Part shown: positions 1 through 10,045 of the stretch, piece by piece
How positions within the stretch are numbered: the stretch's first letter is position 1
Layout: every line of letters starts with the position of its first letter
Origin: Scleroderma bovista
Lineage: Eukaryota; Basidiomycota; Agaricomycetes; Boletales; Sclerodermataceae
DNA length: 64,000 nt
Direction: 5' to 3'
NCBI GenBank assembly: GCA_037178675.1
Contig: JAYMGJ010000119.1
Span: 62,001-126,000 of the forward strand
The notes under the pieces: generated by a model
The model's input: the letters and a program-made list of their open reading frames with translations, nothing else
The model's database searches: none
Told to the model about the DNA's origin: nothing
Translations under genes and position numbers: made by a program

Positions 1-345
1 TCCATTTTACAAGTCCAAAATCCTGACGTCCTTGTAGGATGCAAGTGCGCCATATGTGACAATGCACTGAATGCTCTTAGCCATGTAACGAGGTGGCTGA
101 TGAAGTACTGTCCTCTGCCGGTTATCGAATCCAGCCAATGCCACGACCTGGCATGGCGAAACACCCTTTACTGCAGTAACTGTCCAAGCAGACACCACAG
201 TTCCAGGGACGCTGGCCCACGCTGCTGTTAATGGCGTCTGGTGGTGGGAAGCCATGTTTTGGAGGTACTTGACGTCGCAATCAATTGTTCCACGTTGATA
301 AGTGGGATTCCATCCCAGTTTCTCGCAGAATGAACCTACGTAGAC
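1..345 (-). pseudogene. Decayed GUT2 C-terminal fragment
   Basis: The minus-strand reading contains EKLGWN...QR...KYLQNM, which aligns with EELGWNRSRQREEFERGLKY in the intact GUT2 gene at 10046-12799. The nucleotide match also runs through the stretch corresponding to 10500-10720 of GUT2 (the CACGCTG...TTAAT...GCG...CTGG block and the GAAACACCCTT block). The downstream part (KGVSP...) keeps only a trace of the KGVSQLYNRAKFEAGEV segment because sequence between the matching blocks is missing. It has no catalytic domain, so it is read as a diverged partial duplicate. The window edge hides how far it extends to the left. Confidence 0.6.
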
Positions 346-357
346 AAAAACCAGCAT

Positions 358-677
358 TCAAGGAACTGTGTTTTGTTTCTGGCAGGGTTCTTCAGATTTA
401 CCCCCAGACTGACAATGGTATGTCCATGAGTGACAAAAGCAGGGCTGATGGCTGGAACCTTGCCAATTTTCAAGAGCAAGTCGTTCCAGAATTAAGGACG
501 GGCAGATAACACATCGAGGATATATCGACAAGCCTTTACCCCTGAATTTTAAGTAGGTTTCCCTAGGCAGACCAAACACTCGATGGAAGCCAGCTGTTCC
601 CTCTCGATTGATTTTACCCCTACCACAACCGTGCTTTTGTGAGTGGACTATCATGACCTAGGCAGTACCGATGGCGA
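358..677. other. Intergenic stretch between GUT2 relic and GH3 3' end
   Basis: Short unrelated reading frames only. No motif, repeat or RNA gene was recognised; it probably holds the GH3 3' untranslated region. Confidence 0.4.
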
Positions 678-2740
678 TCACAGTTCCTTCATGACTCCGA
701 GCTCTTCCAGCCATTCAATGGAAGCTGGGTCCACCATTACAACTGGAATCTTGATCTGACCAACTCCAGTATTCAGCTTTTCCCCTCGCCACTGCCGATA
801 ATCCGAAAATGTCCCAGGTTTGACGATTCGGATCGTAGGCTGACGTAGTCGGCCTGCGTCGAATGCACGTTGATGGTCATCATTAGTCGACAAAAGTGCT
901 TCAAAGGCCTTCTGCCTTGCTGAGTTAGCATTTGGACCTATGCCGACCACGTGGGCATCATGCGCAGATCCGCCAAACGAAGACAAGAGGCCATACCAAT
1001 GTTGCCTGTAATTTCGAGGATAATACCCACAGTCTCTGGGAGCTCGCGTCGATCAAGGACACTCGTAAACTCTTGCACCCGCAAATTGTGGTCCCTGTTA
1101 ATCTCCTGCGTCACCTTCACGAGATCTGCCTCTGTAATTACTGCATACTGGGATCGGATCGCCAAACTATGTGTACGTGGAATGGAGTGAATAAACAAAA
1201 CGACGTATCACCTTCTACTCACTTTGTGCGGCCATGATACCTGAACACCGGTGAACCATCGCGCGGATCGAACCCAATGATATGAAAGACATCATCTAGG
1301 ACGTATCTTTGATATAATCTTCCGGGCTGCAAGTCCCACTGCCACAGCAATGTAAGTTTAAGCGTATGCCAGCGCAGATAAAGGTGCACACTGCCTGGCG
1401 TAGGTTTCCATGTATCTGGTTGTCCGCGACATCCAGGTACTCGACGACATCTTTGGTGCTAATCACGAAGGTTTCAATGTCTTCGGGGTTGAATGGCCCG
1501 GCCAGAAAGCACTCTGTGCATGGGTATCCAGGGCTCTTTACGACGACGTTCGGTCCGATCACTGACCGGGCCTGACTACAATGAGGCCAGTCTACTAGAA
1601 AGGCCACGTGGGGATCTTCACCATAGGTAATGTGATGGCGAATGTACCCCTGCAGATGCACGACAACATCCTCAGCTTCGGCCAAACGCGTGGAGCCCAC
1701 GCGGGACATGAGAATGGGGGCCCTATGGTCCTAAGCTCCTCCGCACGTCGTGGATCAGCGTGCATGTTAATCTGGTAACATCAGCGTCTATCACTCGCTG
1801 AGCATCTCACAATCCCTGACCTGTAAGTAATCCCGTGCATGGTCTATGTGCTCAATATTCGGAATGTCCCATTTCGTATGCTAGACAAGAGCATGTCCCA
1901 CTCATCCTGGACATAAGAGACGAGATCTATGAAAAACGTGACAAACGTCGTGGCAATCCGCTCCAAGCTCCGATCGGCCAACGCAAACAAGGCATGGATT
2001 AGCAGGAAAGATCGATGATGACTTATGAGACCCGTCGCCCACGGAGCAGCAAGGCCGGGAACTACACAAATAACAACGATCATCCATTTGATCACCCATT
2101 GTATGATTTTTCCAAATGAATACTACTCACTCATAGACGCCATGCGGGTGTTGTCTGTTTCGATTGACCATCCTGCAGAATTGCGCCAAATCGCAGTCGA
2201 GCCGATACAAACAGGAATCCTCTTCACGACCTCCCCATAATCCGTTGTTATATCCACGACGTTTCTGTAGCAGAGCGAGAGGATACCAGCGGTCGTGCCC
2301 GCCAAAGCGCCCTCGCGCTTGGCCAATTTAGCGGTAAGAGCAAAACCCGAGCTGGATCCAAAATCTCGTGCCAAGTGCTTTGGCGCACTGCCAGACGTGG
2401 AGCTAGAGACGCCGAGATAGCTGGGAAGGCCTGGTGTAAGCAGGTTCTCGACTTCCGACAGCTTGCACGGACGTTCCATGAACTTGGCCAGCCAAGGGCG
2501 GTATGCTTCATAGTCCGTGAGAGGGACGAGGCGACGGAAGTCAGACAGAATGGAATCTTCTTTCGCGTCCTTATCTGCGATAGCCAACCGGAAGTCTACG
2601 AGGTGAGATGAGGAGCAGGCATAACGAGAGGTAATATTAGCCCTTATTATCTTCTGCGAATGGCAGTCTGTTTCCTCTTTCAGGGAAGCTGAAAGCTGAG
2701 AAGGTAGGGAGATGAGTGGGTATAACATGGGGACACTCAT
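678..2740 (-). CDS. GH3-family acyl-acid amido synthetase-like protein (probably frameshifted)
   Basis: GH3 enzymes are adenylate-forming proteins that, in plants, conjugate amino acids to jasmonate or auxin; fungal homologues have no settled substrate. The first exon from ATG 2740 carries PLTDYEAYRPWLAKFMERP and the ATP-loop-like SYLGVSSSTSGSAPKHLARD (about residues 110-150). Later exons give HHRSFLLIHALFALADRS, SVIGPNVVVKSPGY, ETFVISTKDVVEYLDVADNQ, HIIGFDPRDGSPVFRYHGR and the C-terminal TRIRIVKPGTF-type region TIRIVKPGTFSDYRQWRGEK. Several short introns separate them. Near 1861-1870 the frame slips: RNGT must be followed by IPNIEHIDHARDYLQ, which lies one base out of frame. Around 1290 the expected segment before LDDVFHIIGF also looks shorter than in the family (inference). 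The gene is head-to-head with the adenylating enzyme starting at 3476. The family call is confident; function and integrity are doubtful. Confidence 0.8.
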
Positions 2741-3475
2741 TAGCCAGTCAGTGGTATAGGATGTTCGTGGTCCTTTTGTGCATCGCCGGTGAATAATTAG
2801 CCTGCATCGCCGGGGATCAAAATGGGCCACAGCAGTGGGAAGCCTAACTATCAGGCTCAGTTGGGTAGTCGATACAGTATGGCGTGATATTAATATGAAA
2901 TCTGCACCACTCGAATGCCACCTGTGTCAGTAGAACCCTTGCTTGATAGCACAGCCCGAACTCACCCTCAGTGGTCCGGCAAGCTGCTGAGGGATCATGA
3001 AAGATATAACAGTGTCCACAGCTGAATTTTCATCGCAAACTCTTACCAATAATTAAGGCGCCCGAAGTCTGGATTCTGGAATGTCCACAACAATGCCATT
3101 GGGTGGTCTCAAATCTCGATGCATACTATGCCCCTGTTCGTCCAAGAGTTTAGTTGCAGCTGGCTGAATTTCAATGAACCAACACATTGGGTTCGTATGA
3201 CTCTCTGACTGGTGGTTTCCAAAATTGAAGCACTGCTGCTTAGAATAGAACTGGTAGAAAATGACGAAGTGTGGCTGTCTGATCCTGCGGCATACATCTC
3301 ATCCTAAGTATAGCATCATTGGAGTGGTTTGCCACAGCACCCATCAGAATAAAGGTCGTAAAACTGGTAATCAGAATGCGAACACAAGCAGTATTGCCAC
3401 CGGCCTACGGTACTTATTCAGGCCCGACGGGGTATTAAAGTCGAACCATCATCGATCATCTACCATTAGGACATC
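2741..3475. promoter_or_regulatory. Shared divergent promoter region of GH3 and acyl-CoA-synthetase-like genes
   Basis: About 735 bp separate the two divergent start codons (ATG 2740 minus, ATG 3476 plus). No coding sequence was recognised here. The arrangement allows co-regulation, but no specific operator was identified. Confidence 0.4.
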
Positions 3476-5767
3476 ATGCACTACGCGTCGCTGTTCCCCC
3501 CTTTGCCTCAGGTGCCTGAACAGAATGTTCACCATATTTTACTCGGCCGTCCAGAGCAGCAATCGTGGCGCAATTTCACCCTACAAGTGGACATTCTTAC
3601 CGGCGAACGGCGTTCATTTAGGGAATTCCTCGAGCGAGTTCGAGATGGTGCGACAGCCCTAGAAACCGGGACCGAACACGGCGGGCTCGAGATCCGTCCA
3701 GAAAACGATGAAATCGTCGGTATCCTCAGCGAGAACTGCCTGGTACGAGATCCTACTAGTATCCCTCGAAATGACACCCAAAATTGGCCGCATCTCTAGG
3801 ACTATGTAGCACTGATACATTCCTTGCTGGCGATCACTGTACCTTTTGCGACATTCTCATCTTACTCGACCTCATTCGAATTTCAATATACCATAAAACT
3901 CTCAGGGGCAACACGACTATTTGTTAGTCCAACTCTCCTGCATTTGGCTCGGGCTTCTGGTCTGTCCGATGATCGTATATATATTCTGGAAGGCAACATA
4001 GAGGGCCATACAAGTTATGCCAGTTTGGTTGATCGGGTCAAGCGGAATAAGATACCTCGTGTGCCTGTACGGCCGGCAAAAAAGGATACCCTTGCCTACT
4101 TGGTGTTCTCAAGTGGAACCACAGGCCTGCCAAAAGGTGGGCGTGTATTCTTGGATTATTCACCGAGTCCTTTCTTGAATGTGATGGAAAAGGGGAATGG
4201 ATTGCTTGACACATTTCTGTTTTGGGTTTCCACAGGTTTCCACAGACTCTAAGCGGTCTCTTTTCTTGTAGCGGTGATGATCACCCATGGCAATCTGATT
4301 GCTTCGACCCTTCAATACACAATTTTTGTTCAGGAGGTCGTTAAAGTACAAGATGTAGGTTCCTTTCCTTTTGGCTTTCCTTCTTCTTGCCTATGAGCCA
4401 TCATAGCCTCGAGTCTGGAATGGACCGGATGGCATGCAGGTTGTGTTTACCGTATTACCAATCCACCACACCTATGGTCTCAACGTTGCAGCCTTCCACT
4501 GCTTCTTCGAGCCAGTAACCGTCCTTTTCCTGTCAAAATGGGACGCAGATATTTTCCTGGATTCCATTCCTAAGTTGGTGCTCTCACGATATGTAGTCCT
4601 ACCTCATTTACCTTAAACAAACCAACTTCCTTATAGATATCGTGTCACGTCCCTCACCCTCGTCCCTTCTTTGATTTATCAAATCGTGCACCACCCACGA
4701 TTTTTGTCCGCTGATTTCACCACTGTTCAAGCAATAAGATCCGGCGCTGCATATCTTCCTATTCAACTTTTGGAACGTTTGTGCTCACGGTTTCCCAGCG
4801 TTGAGCGGATAGGGGGAGGTATGTTTCCCGTCCCTTACTACTTGAATGAGCCTCATATTTCTGGCTTAGGATATGGAATGTCCGAAAGCGTGAGCAATGC
4901 ATTTGAAGCTATGCAAATATTCAAAACTAATCATTCCATTCATGAGACACTCGCTGTGTCGTTAATGCCAGTGTCGGGCATGCTCGACGGCCGTATTAAG
5001 GATGTCTCCGGATCAATAGGAGTACTCGTATCGGGTATCGAAGCTCGTATAGTGCGCGAGGACGGGACACTCGCGGGCATCAATGAGCCAGGGGAACTAC
5101 ACGTTCGAGGAAGCTCTGTCTCGCCCGGGTACTGGAGGAACGAGGCAGCTACCAAGGCAGCTTTTGTAGATGGATGGCTCCGCACCGGCGATCGCATTCG
5201 GATAGATTCGGACGGAGTGTTATAGTACGTGTCCCATTTGTTCCCTATGAGACTATCTTACTCATCTATTCATCATAGCTTCGAAGACAGAGCAAAGGTA
5301 GAGAAAGGTCCACTGTCATGGGCTCGAGGACTGATGATCTGGTCGTTATCAAGGACACTCTCAAGGTTTCAGGGATGCAGGTGGCGCCGATGGAAATCGA
5401 GAATACCATTCTTGACCATCCTGATAAGCTGGTGGATGATGTCACTGTTGCTGGCGTCAGTGGTGGGCGCACTATGGATGAGCGCGTTCCCCGAGCCTGG
5501 ATTGTTCTTTCTCCAGCGGGCGTGCAGCTTGGTGTCGCAGAAGCTACGAAGAGGATAGATGAATGGGTACGGGAGTGCCTGAGCCGGTATAAGTGGTTAA
5601 GAGGAGGCATCGCGGTGATTGACGAAGTTGGTGTCCACTCGCAGTTGGGGAGCCTGGTAGCTGACCTGTTCTCCCAGATACCCAAGTCACCGACAGGCAA
5701 AGTACTGAGAAGACAACTAGTGGACAAATATGAAGCAGAACGCACTACTCCAATAGCAAGACTATAG
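3476..5767 (+). CDS. AMP-dependent acyl-CoA synthetase / 4-coumarate-CoA-ligase-like protein
   Basis: ANL-superfamily enzyme predicted to adenylate a carboxylic acid and pass it to CoA; the acid is unknown. Motifs are in the right order through about nine exons: N-terminal SFREFLERVRDGATAL, P-loop SSGTTGLPK (about residue 205) continuing after an intron to AVMITHGNLIAS, VLPIHHTYGLN, KYRVTSLTLVPSLIYQ, A5-like GYGMSES, A7-like DGWLRTGDR, hinge DTLKVSGMQVAPMEIE, and the terminal lysine motif PKSPTGKVLRRQL. All junctions read in frame with GT-AG introns of about 45-60 nt, and no break was seen. The start is the ATG at 3476, which gives the expected N-terminus. No peroxisomal SKL tail is present; the protein ends ARL. 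It is divergent from GH3 and convergent with the kinase downstream. Confidence 0.88.
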
Positions 5768-6114
5768 ATTTTCAACTTCGATTTCTGTCGATGATTCATC
5801 CATGCACATGCTACGAAATCTCATGAATTTATTTTGTGACATGTAGGGGAGTTACACTTAGATAGTGCGAACCAAGAGAACATGGGACAGACGCATCAAT
5901 ATTTTACATAGGGCAAGCGAAGACACGAAGGTAATACATACAGGATGTGAGAGCGAAAAGGGGCGGTATATACAGTGAACGGGAAAAAAAAAAACGAAAA
6001 ACACAAGGAGCAGATCTCAAATGAGAACTTGCAGCAAGTTCTCGACGAAGCTTACACTAATCCACTCTTCACTGGAATGCATCCAACCGTTATAATCATG
6101 AATACTTCCCCACT
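5768..6114. other. Convergent 3' intergenic region
   Basis: It lies between the stop codons of the acyl-CoA-synthetase-like gene (+) and the kinase (-). It is A-rich near 5985-6005; nothing else was recognised. Confidence 0.4.
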
Positions 6115-7419
6115 TCACCCGTCCGACGAGTCCATCGGGAATTTCGCTAGGATGTCCGATATGCGAGGGCGCATCAACGGGTCTGAATGCCAGCATGACA
6201 AACAAATATTCCACCATTCGTCCGTCAACCGGAAGAAGGTGGTTTCGTCAGAAGGGCGATCGGGGTGGCCTCTTAGCATGCGAGCGATTAGGTGTGGGAG
6301 TGTGTTGGCTTCGGGAAAAGGGCGTTGTTGCGTAAAGAGTTCCTGTTTCGGGACATTCGATGAAAGGTAGAAGGTGGGTCAGAGCAAACCTACCAAAGCA
6401 GTCATCCCGAAAGCCCAGACATCCCCTTGAGCAGTTGCGAAAGGTGTGCATTCAAATGACTCGAGCTGTTCTGGAGCCATCCAATTCAGGGTTCCTCCTC
6501 TACTACCTTCGATGTCCACGCTAGAGGATGGGTTGTCAATGAAAGAGAAACCGAAATCTACAAGAAGGGGACATCCATCATCGGAAATCAGTACATTAAA
6601 CTGCAAGGGAGAGGTGTCAGCAGTGACCATGCAAATCTCAAGCTAAGCAGGCGTACGCCTTTGAGATCACCATGATATATTGGGTCTGGCTTGTAACTGT
6701 GTAGATACTGTAAGCCTGTAGCGATCCCCACGATCTGGAACAGGTTTAGGCGTGTGGTCAAGTGTAGTACAGTACAATGGCGTACCAGAGGGCGGGGATC
6801 GACGTCTATATTCTGAACATAATCGTGCGCATTTCCCAGTGTCATCCATGCAGACACAATGGATACAGTCTGGTCGAATTTGGTAGTGATCCCAAGTAAC
6901 GGAAGAACATTCCTGTGGCAGAGCTTGGACCACACGTGGACTTCGCGAAGAAGGCTCTGATAGAATACACGATCAAGATCTCGGTACATCCTAAAACAGA
7001 AATCATACGTACATAGCTCTTATGTCCGAAACGAAATGTTTTCACTGCAACTGCTATCCCCTCTGGATGTAGTGTTCCCCGATATACGAAGGCACTCCCG
7101 CCTCTAACAACTTCCGTGATGTCTCGATCAATCCTGTCACCGAGATCGGTACAATACCGAGAGGCTCGTTTAGCCAGATCACGGAGTGTATCCGTTGTAT
7201 CGGCTTGGCTCTATATTCATATTAGATCAACTGTAATGCCTGGATTTCGCAGAAACACACAGTGTCAAAGGGAGGACAGTCATCTGACAAAACCTCCAGA
7301 TAGTTTTGACTTTGCACCGCACAGGAGCCTAATGGGTCGTCCCAAGGAGGACCAGAGTTTGGTATGTGGATTTGAGGGGATGAAGCATGAGAAGTAAGCA
7401 ATGTTACCATCATTGCCAT
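6115..7419 (-). CDS. Tyrosine-kinase-like (TKL) protein kinase
   Basis: A single kinase domain of the kind expanded in mushroom-forming fungi. The glycine-rich loop is RGGSAFVYRGTL, the ATP lysine is in AVAVKTFRFGHKS, and the helix C region is LLREVHVWSKLCHRNVLPLL. The catalytic loop is YHGDLKGFN, with Tyr-His-Gly in place of His-Arg-Asp but the catalytic Asp kept; the intron splitting it was resolved at GTACGC...TTGCAG. Then follow LLVDFGFS (DFG), GTLNWMAPEQL (APE), DVWAFGM, and the C-lobe RMLRGHPDRP and LTDEWWNICLSCW. The stop is TGA at 6115-6117. An upstream exon ending CPPFDT was joined over a 60-nt intron; ATG 7419 is the first in-frame start, and further 5' exons are possible. No other domain is visible. 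The domain call is firm; substrate and pathway are unknown. Confidence 0.82.
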
Positions 7420-8285
7420 AGGTAATCTGATATCCAAAAGGTCGATGTGCAACCCGGATTAAGCACAAGAAAGAAAACACAAACGTAGGTGTGGGATCTT
7501 CTGAAATGCCTGCTAAGCATATATTATTACCGTTCCATGCACATAGATGTGGAAACGGAGGAGGCAAAGCACATCCATACCAGTAGAATGTCCTCAACCG
7601 TATTCCCTCTTCCTCCACGGCAGACTTGTGGAACCGTAAGTGAACGGGCTCGCTGGGGCAAGATGTATGGATATAACTTTTTGTTCGAATGGACAGAGTA
7701 GATCCTGTGTAGGTGAAGCTGATGCAAACTCTAGAAGAACGAGAGAGGTAAAGAGTCAGCGGGGATCCGCTGAAAAAAAAACCAAGTTGTTTCATCATTC
7801 ATATACGCGGTCCGTGTTACTGAAACTGCGCCTGTGATAAGTGTTCTTCTCAAAGTATTAAACACTGCTCGTGGTAAGTAAGTAATCCGAGCTACCTACC
7901 TGCGATAAAAATGGAACTATTCGATCCAAACCCGAGTATAACTTTCCTAGTTTGGTGGTGGAGCTCACCGGGACAGGCCCGGCCGCCCCCAATATGATCC
8001 TAGTACGCATCTGTCGAAGGTCTTCTACCGCGATATCAGGCATCCAGGTTACTAATCTCGGTGCCAGAGTTCTACGGCACTGTATTCTGACAGAACTTTA
8101 CCAATACTTTGCCTCCGACTTCAATGTCTGATATGATCAGGGATGGCTGTGCCCTATAACGTCGAAAACAAAACTACCTGGTTACCCCTTAGAAGCCGGT
8201 TGCTTGCATTTGGAAGTGATGAGCCCATGCGAACAGTTCGTCGGACCTACGGTGGTAATCCCACAGACCAGGTCCTAGCTCTTTA
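7420..8285. other. Intergenic region upstream of kinase
   Basis: Short reading frames on both strands without recognisable domains. Additional 5' exons of the kinase could lie here; none could be fixed. Confidence 0.3.
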
Positions 8286-8427
8286 CACACAGGGAATACA
8301 AAAATGTTGGAGGTGTGAAAATTAGTGACAAAATGTATTAAAACAGTATATAATCTTAAATTTAATACATTTCAATACATTTCGTCACTAACTTTCGCGC
8401 CTCCAAAATTTTGGTATTCCCCGTGTG
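8286..8427. mobile_element. Palindromic MITE (Harbinger-like TTA target site)
   Basis: A 142-bp fold-back element. The left end CACACAGGGAATAC and the right end (reverse complement CACACGGGGAATACC) start long imperfect inverted repeats of about 60 bp, including GGAGG, TTAGTGAC and AAATGTATT blocks, around an AT-rich centre. It is flanked by TTA at 8283-8285 and TTA at 8428-8430, which fits a 3-bp target-site duplication. A TTA/TWA duplication is typical of PIF/Harbinger elements; that family assignment is inference. It has no coding capacity. Confidence 0.75.
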
Positions 8428-8430
8428 TTA

Positions 8431-10045
8431 TGCTAGCCAATTATTCTGGTACCTGATTGGCAAAGATACCGAGCATGAAGAAGCCAAGATCAATATTTGC
8501 ATGTGGCTAGTGGGGAATTTGTGCGCCCAGGGAGTCGGTTTCAGCCATAGGGTTGGACTATAGATAGAAACCATGGCCTGTAAAATACGATATGAGATGG
8601 ACTATCATTCCAATGAAGAAGAGCCTGGCTTGGCATTACCTTGCGCATAAAATGTTCAACGCCTTCAAAGCACGTCAATCTCCACCGAGAAATGCACTTT
8701 GTTGCCATACATACGTGACGCGTGAAGACTTCTCAGGCCAAGCTTATTGGTGGCGCGCAGCCGTTATGAGTTGTGTGCAATCATGAATGGGGTGGACATG
8801 CGTTTCGTGGCGAAGATGGTTAGTCCACTGAGAATGGAATGGGAATGAGATTGTCAAGTTGCCGGAACTCCCACGCAGCGAGCGTCCAGCCAAGCGGAAG
8901 CCCAAGCGGAGTTCGATAGCCTTTCTCTTCGAACGGCAGCAGTCGACACCAGCTCGTGCGCCCGCACTGTTGCACGTCACTCCTTTGTACCCTCCCACCG
9001 CTCCCATTAGTAGACCACAGGGCCATGTAGTATTTACTTACACCGGCCAACAATATCACCCCTTTTCGTAGTAGTCATCAGAGTACGACCTATAGACAAC
9101 CAGGTGTCCCGCCCACCCAGCGGCTCCACCTGCCTTGTCCCCGCCGAGCTAACGCTCGGCCCAGCCCAACCAACGTAGGTCGCACTCAGCCCACGCCTGC
9201 GAGAGACGAGGCTGGATATTGGATTATTGGCTGACTACAACAGGTCATAGGTACAAACATATGTAAATTGACTCGTCTGCCGTGTGGCAAACGGTGTATG
9301 TACGTCCCTGAAGGAACCTGCAAAGCCGCCACGCTTTATTATTATCATGCCTTCTTCCGGGCCCAAGGCTCAGCGCTCAGCGCTCAATTGCAGTAACGTT
9401 TCCTGTATGTCATCAAATCCGTCTCGATGAGGGTGGTTAGCGACAGCTTTCCTCTAAATTCCCCCTTCCCTCATGACTTTGTCCCCAGACTAATGCAGGG
9501 ATGGCCACATCAAGTGTGTGCCAACACGATGAACTCATAGGGAGTCTACACTAACCCGAGAGAAGGGTCTCAACCCATGCCCAACTCCAGTGCTAACTTC
9601 CGACAAGTTTTAACCCAGGCTCGGTGGGCGTCGTCTTCGTCATCGGATAAAGTTTTCGGCTGTCTTATGCATTGGCCTGCATGCACATGTCACTTCTGTG
9701 GGTGCTAACACAGGGACAGTACAAGCACCTGCACCTGTTCTTGCTCATACCTGATGTATGCAGTTGATGGGCACCGCTTCATTCCACAGTTCTGTCCCAC
9801 TTCACATTTTTCCTCTCCCCGCACACCCATCATGTAACTGCACATGTATTCCTCGACACCCAACAATATTATTACTATCAATAGTATCTATAGTCCTGGT
9901 GAATGGGTGCCCCAAGTTTATTGTTCATGTTTCTGAGGTGGTAACCGTGGAAGCAGACAAGGTGTGGGCGCTTGAGCGTTGATACTTCAATTGGCTCTTA
10001 GATATGTTGAAGGGCCCCGAAAGATACGTTGGGCAATCCAGCCAG
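8431..10045. other. Gene-poor interval downstream of GUT2
   Basis: No conserved domain was found on either strand. A small tandem of CAGCGCT units lies near 9368-9384. The region may hold remnants too degraded to identify and the GUT2 3' UTR. Confidence 0.4.
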
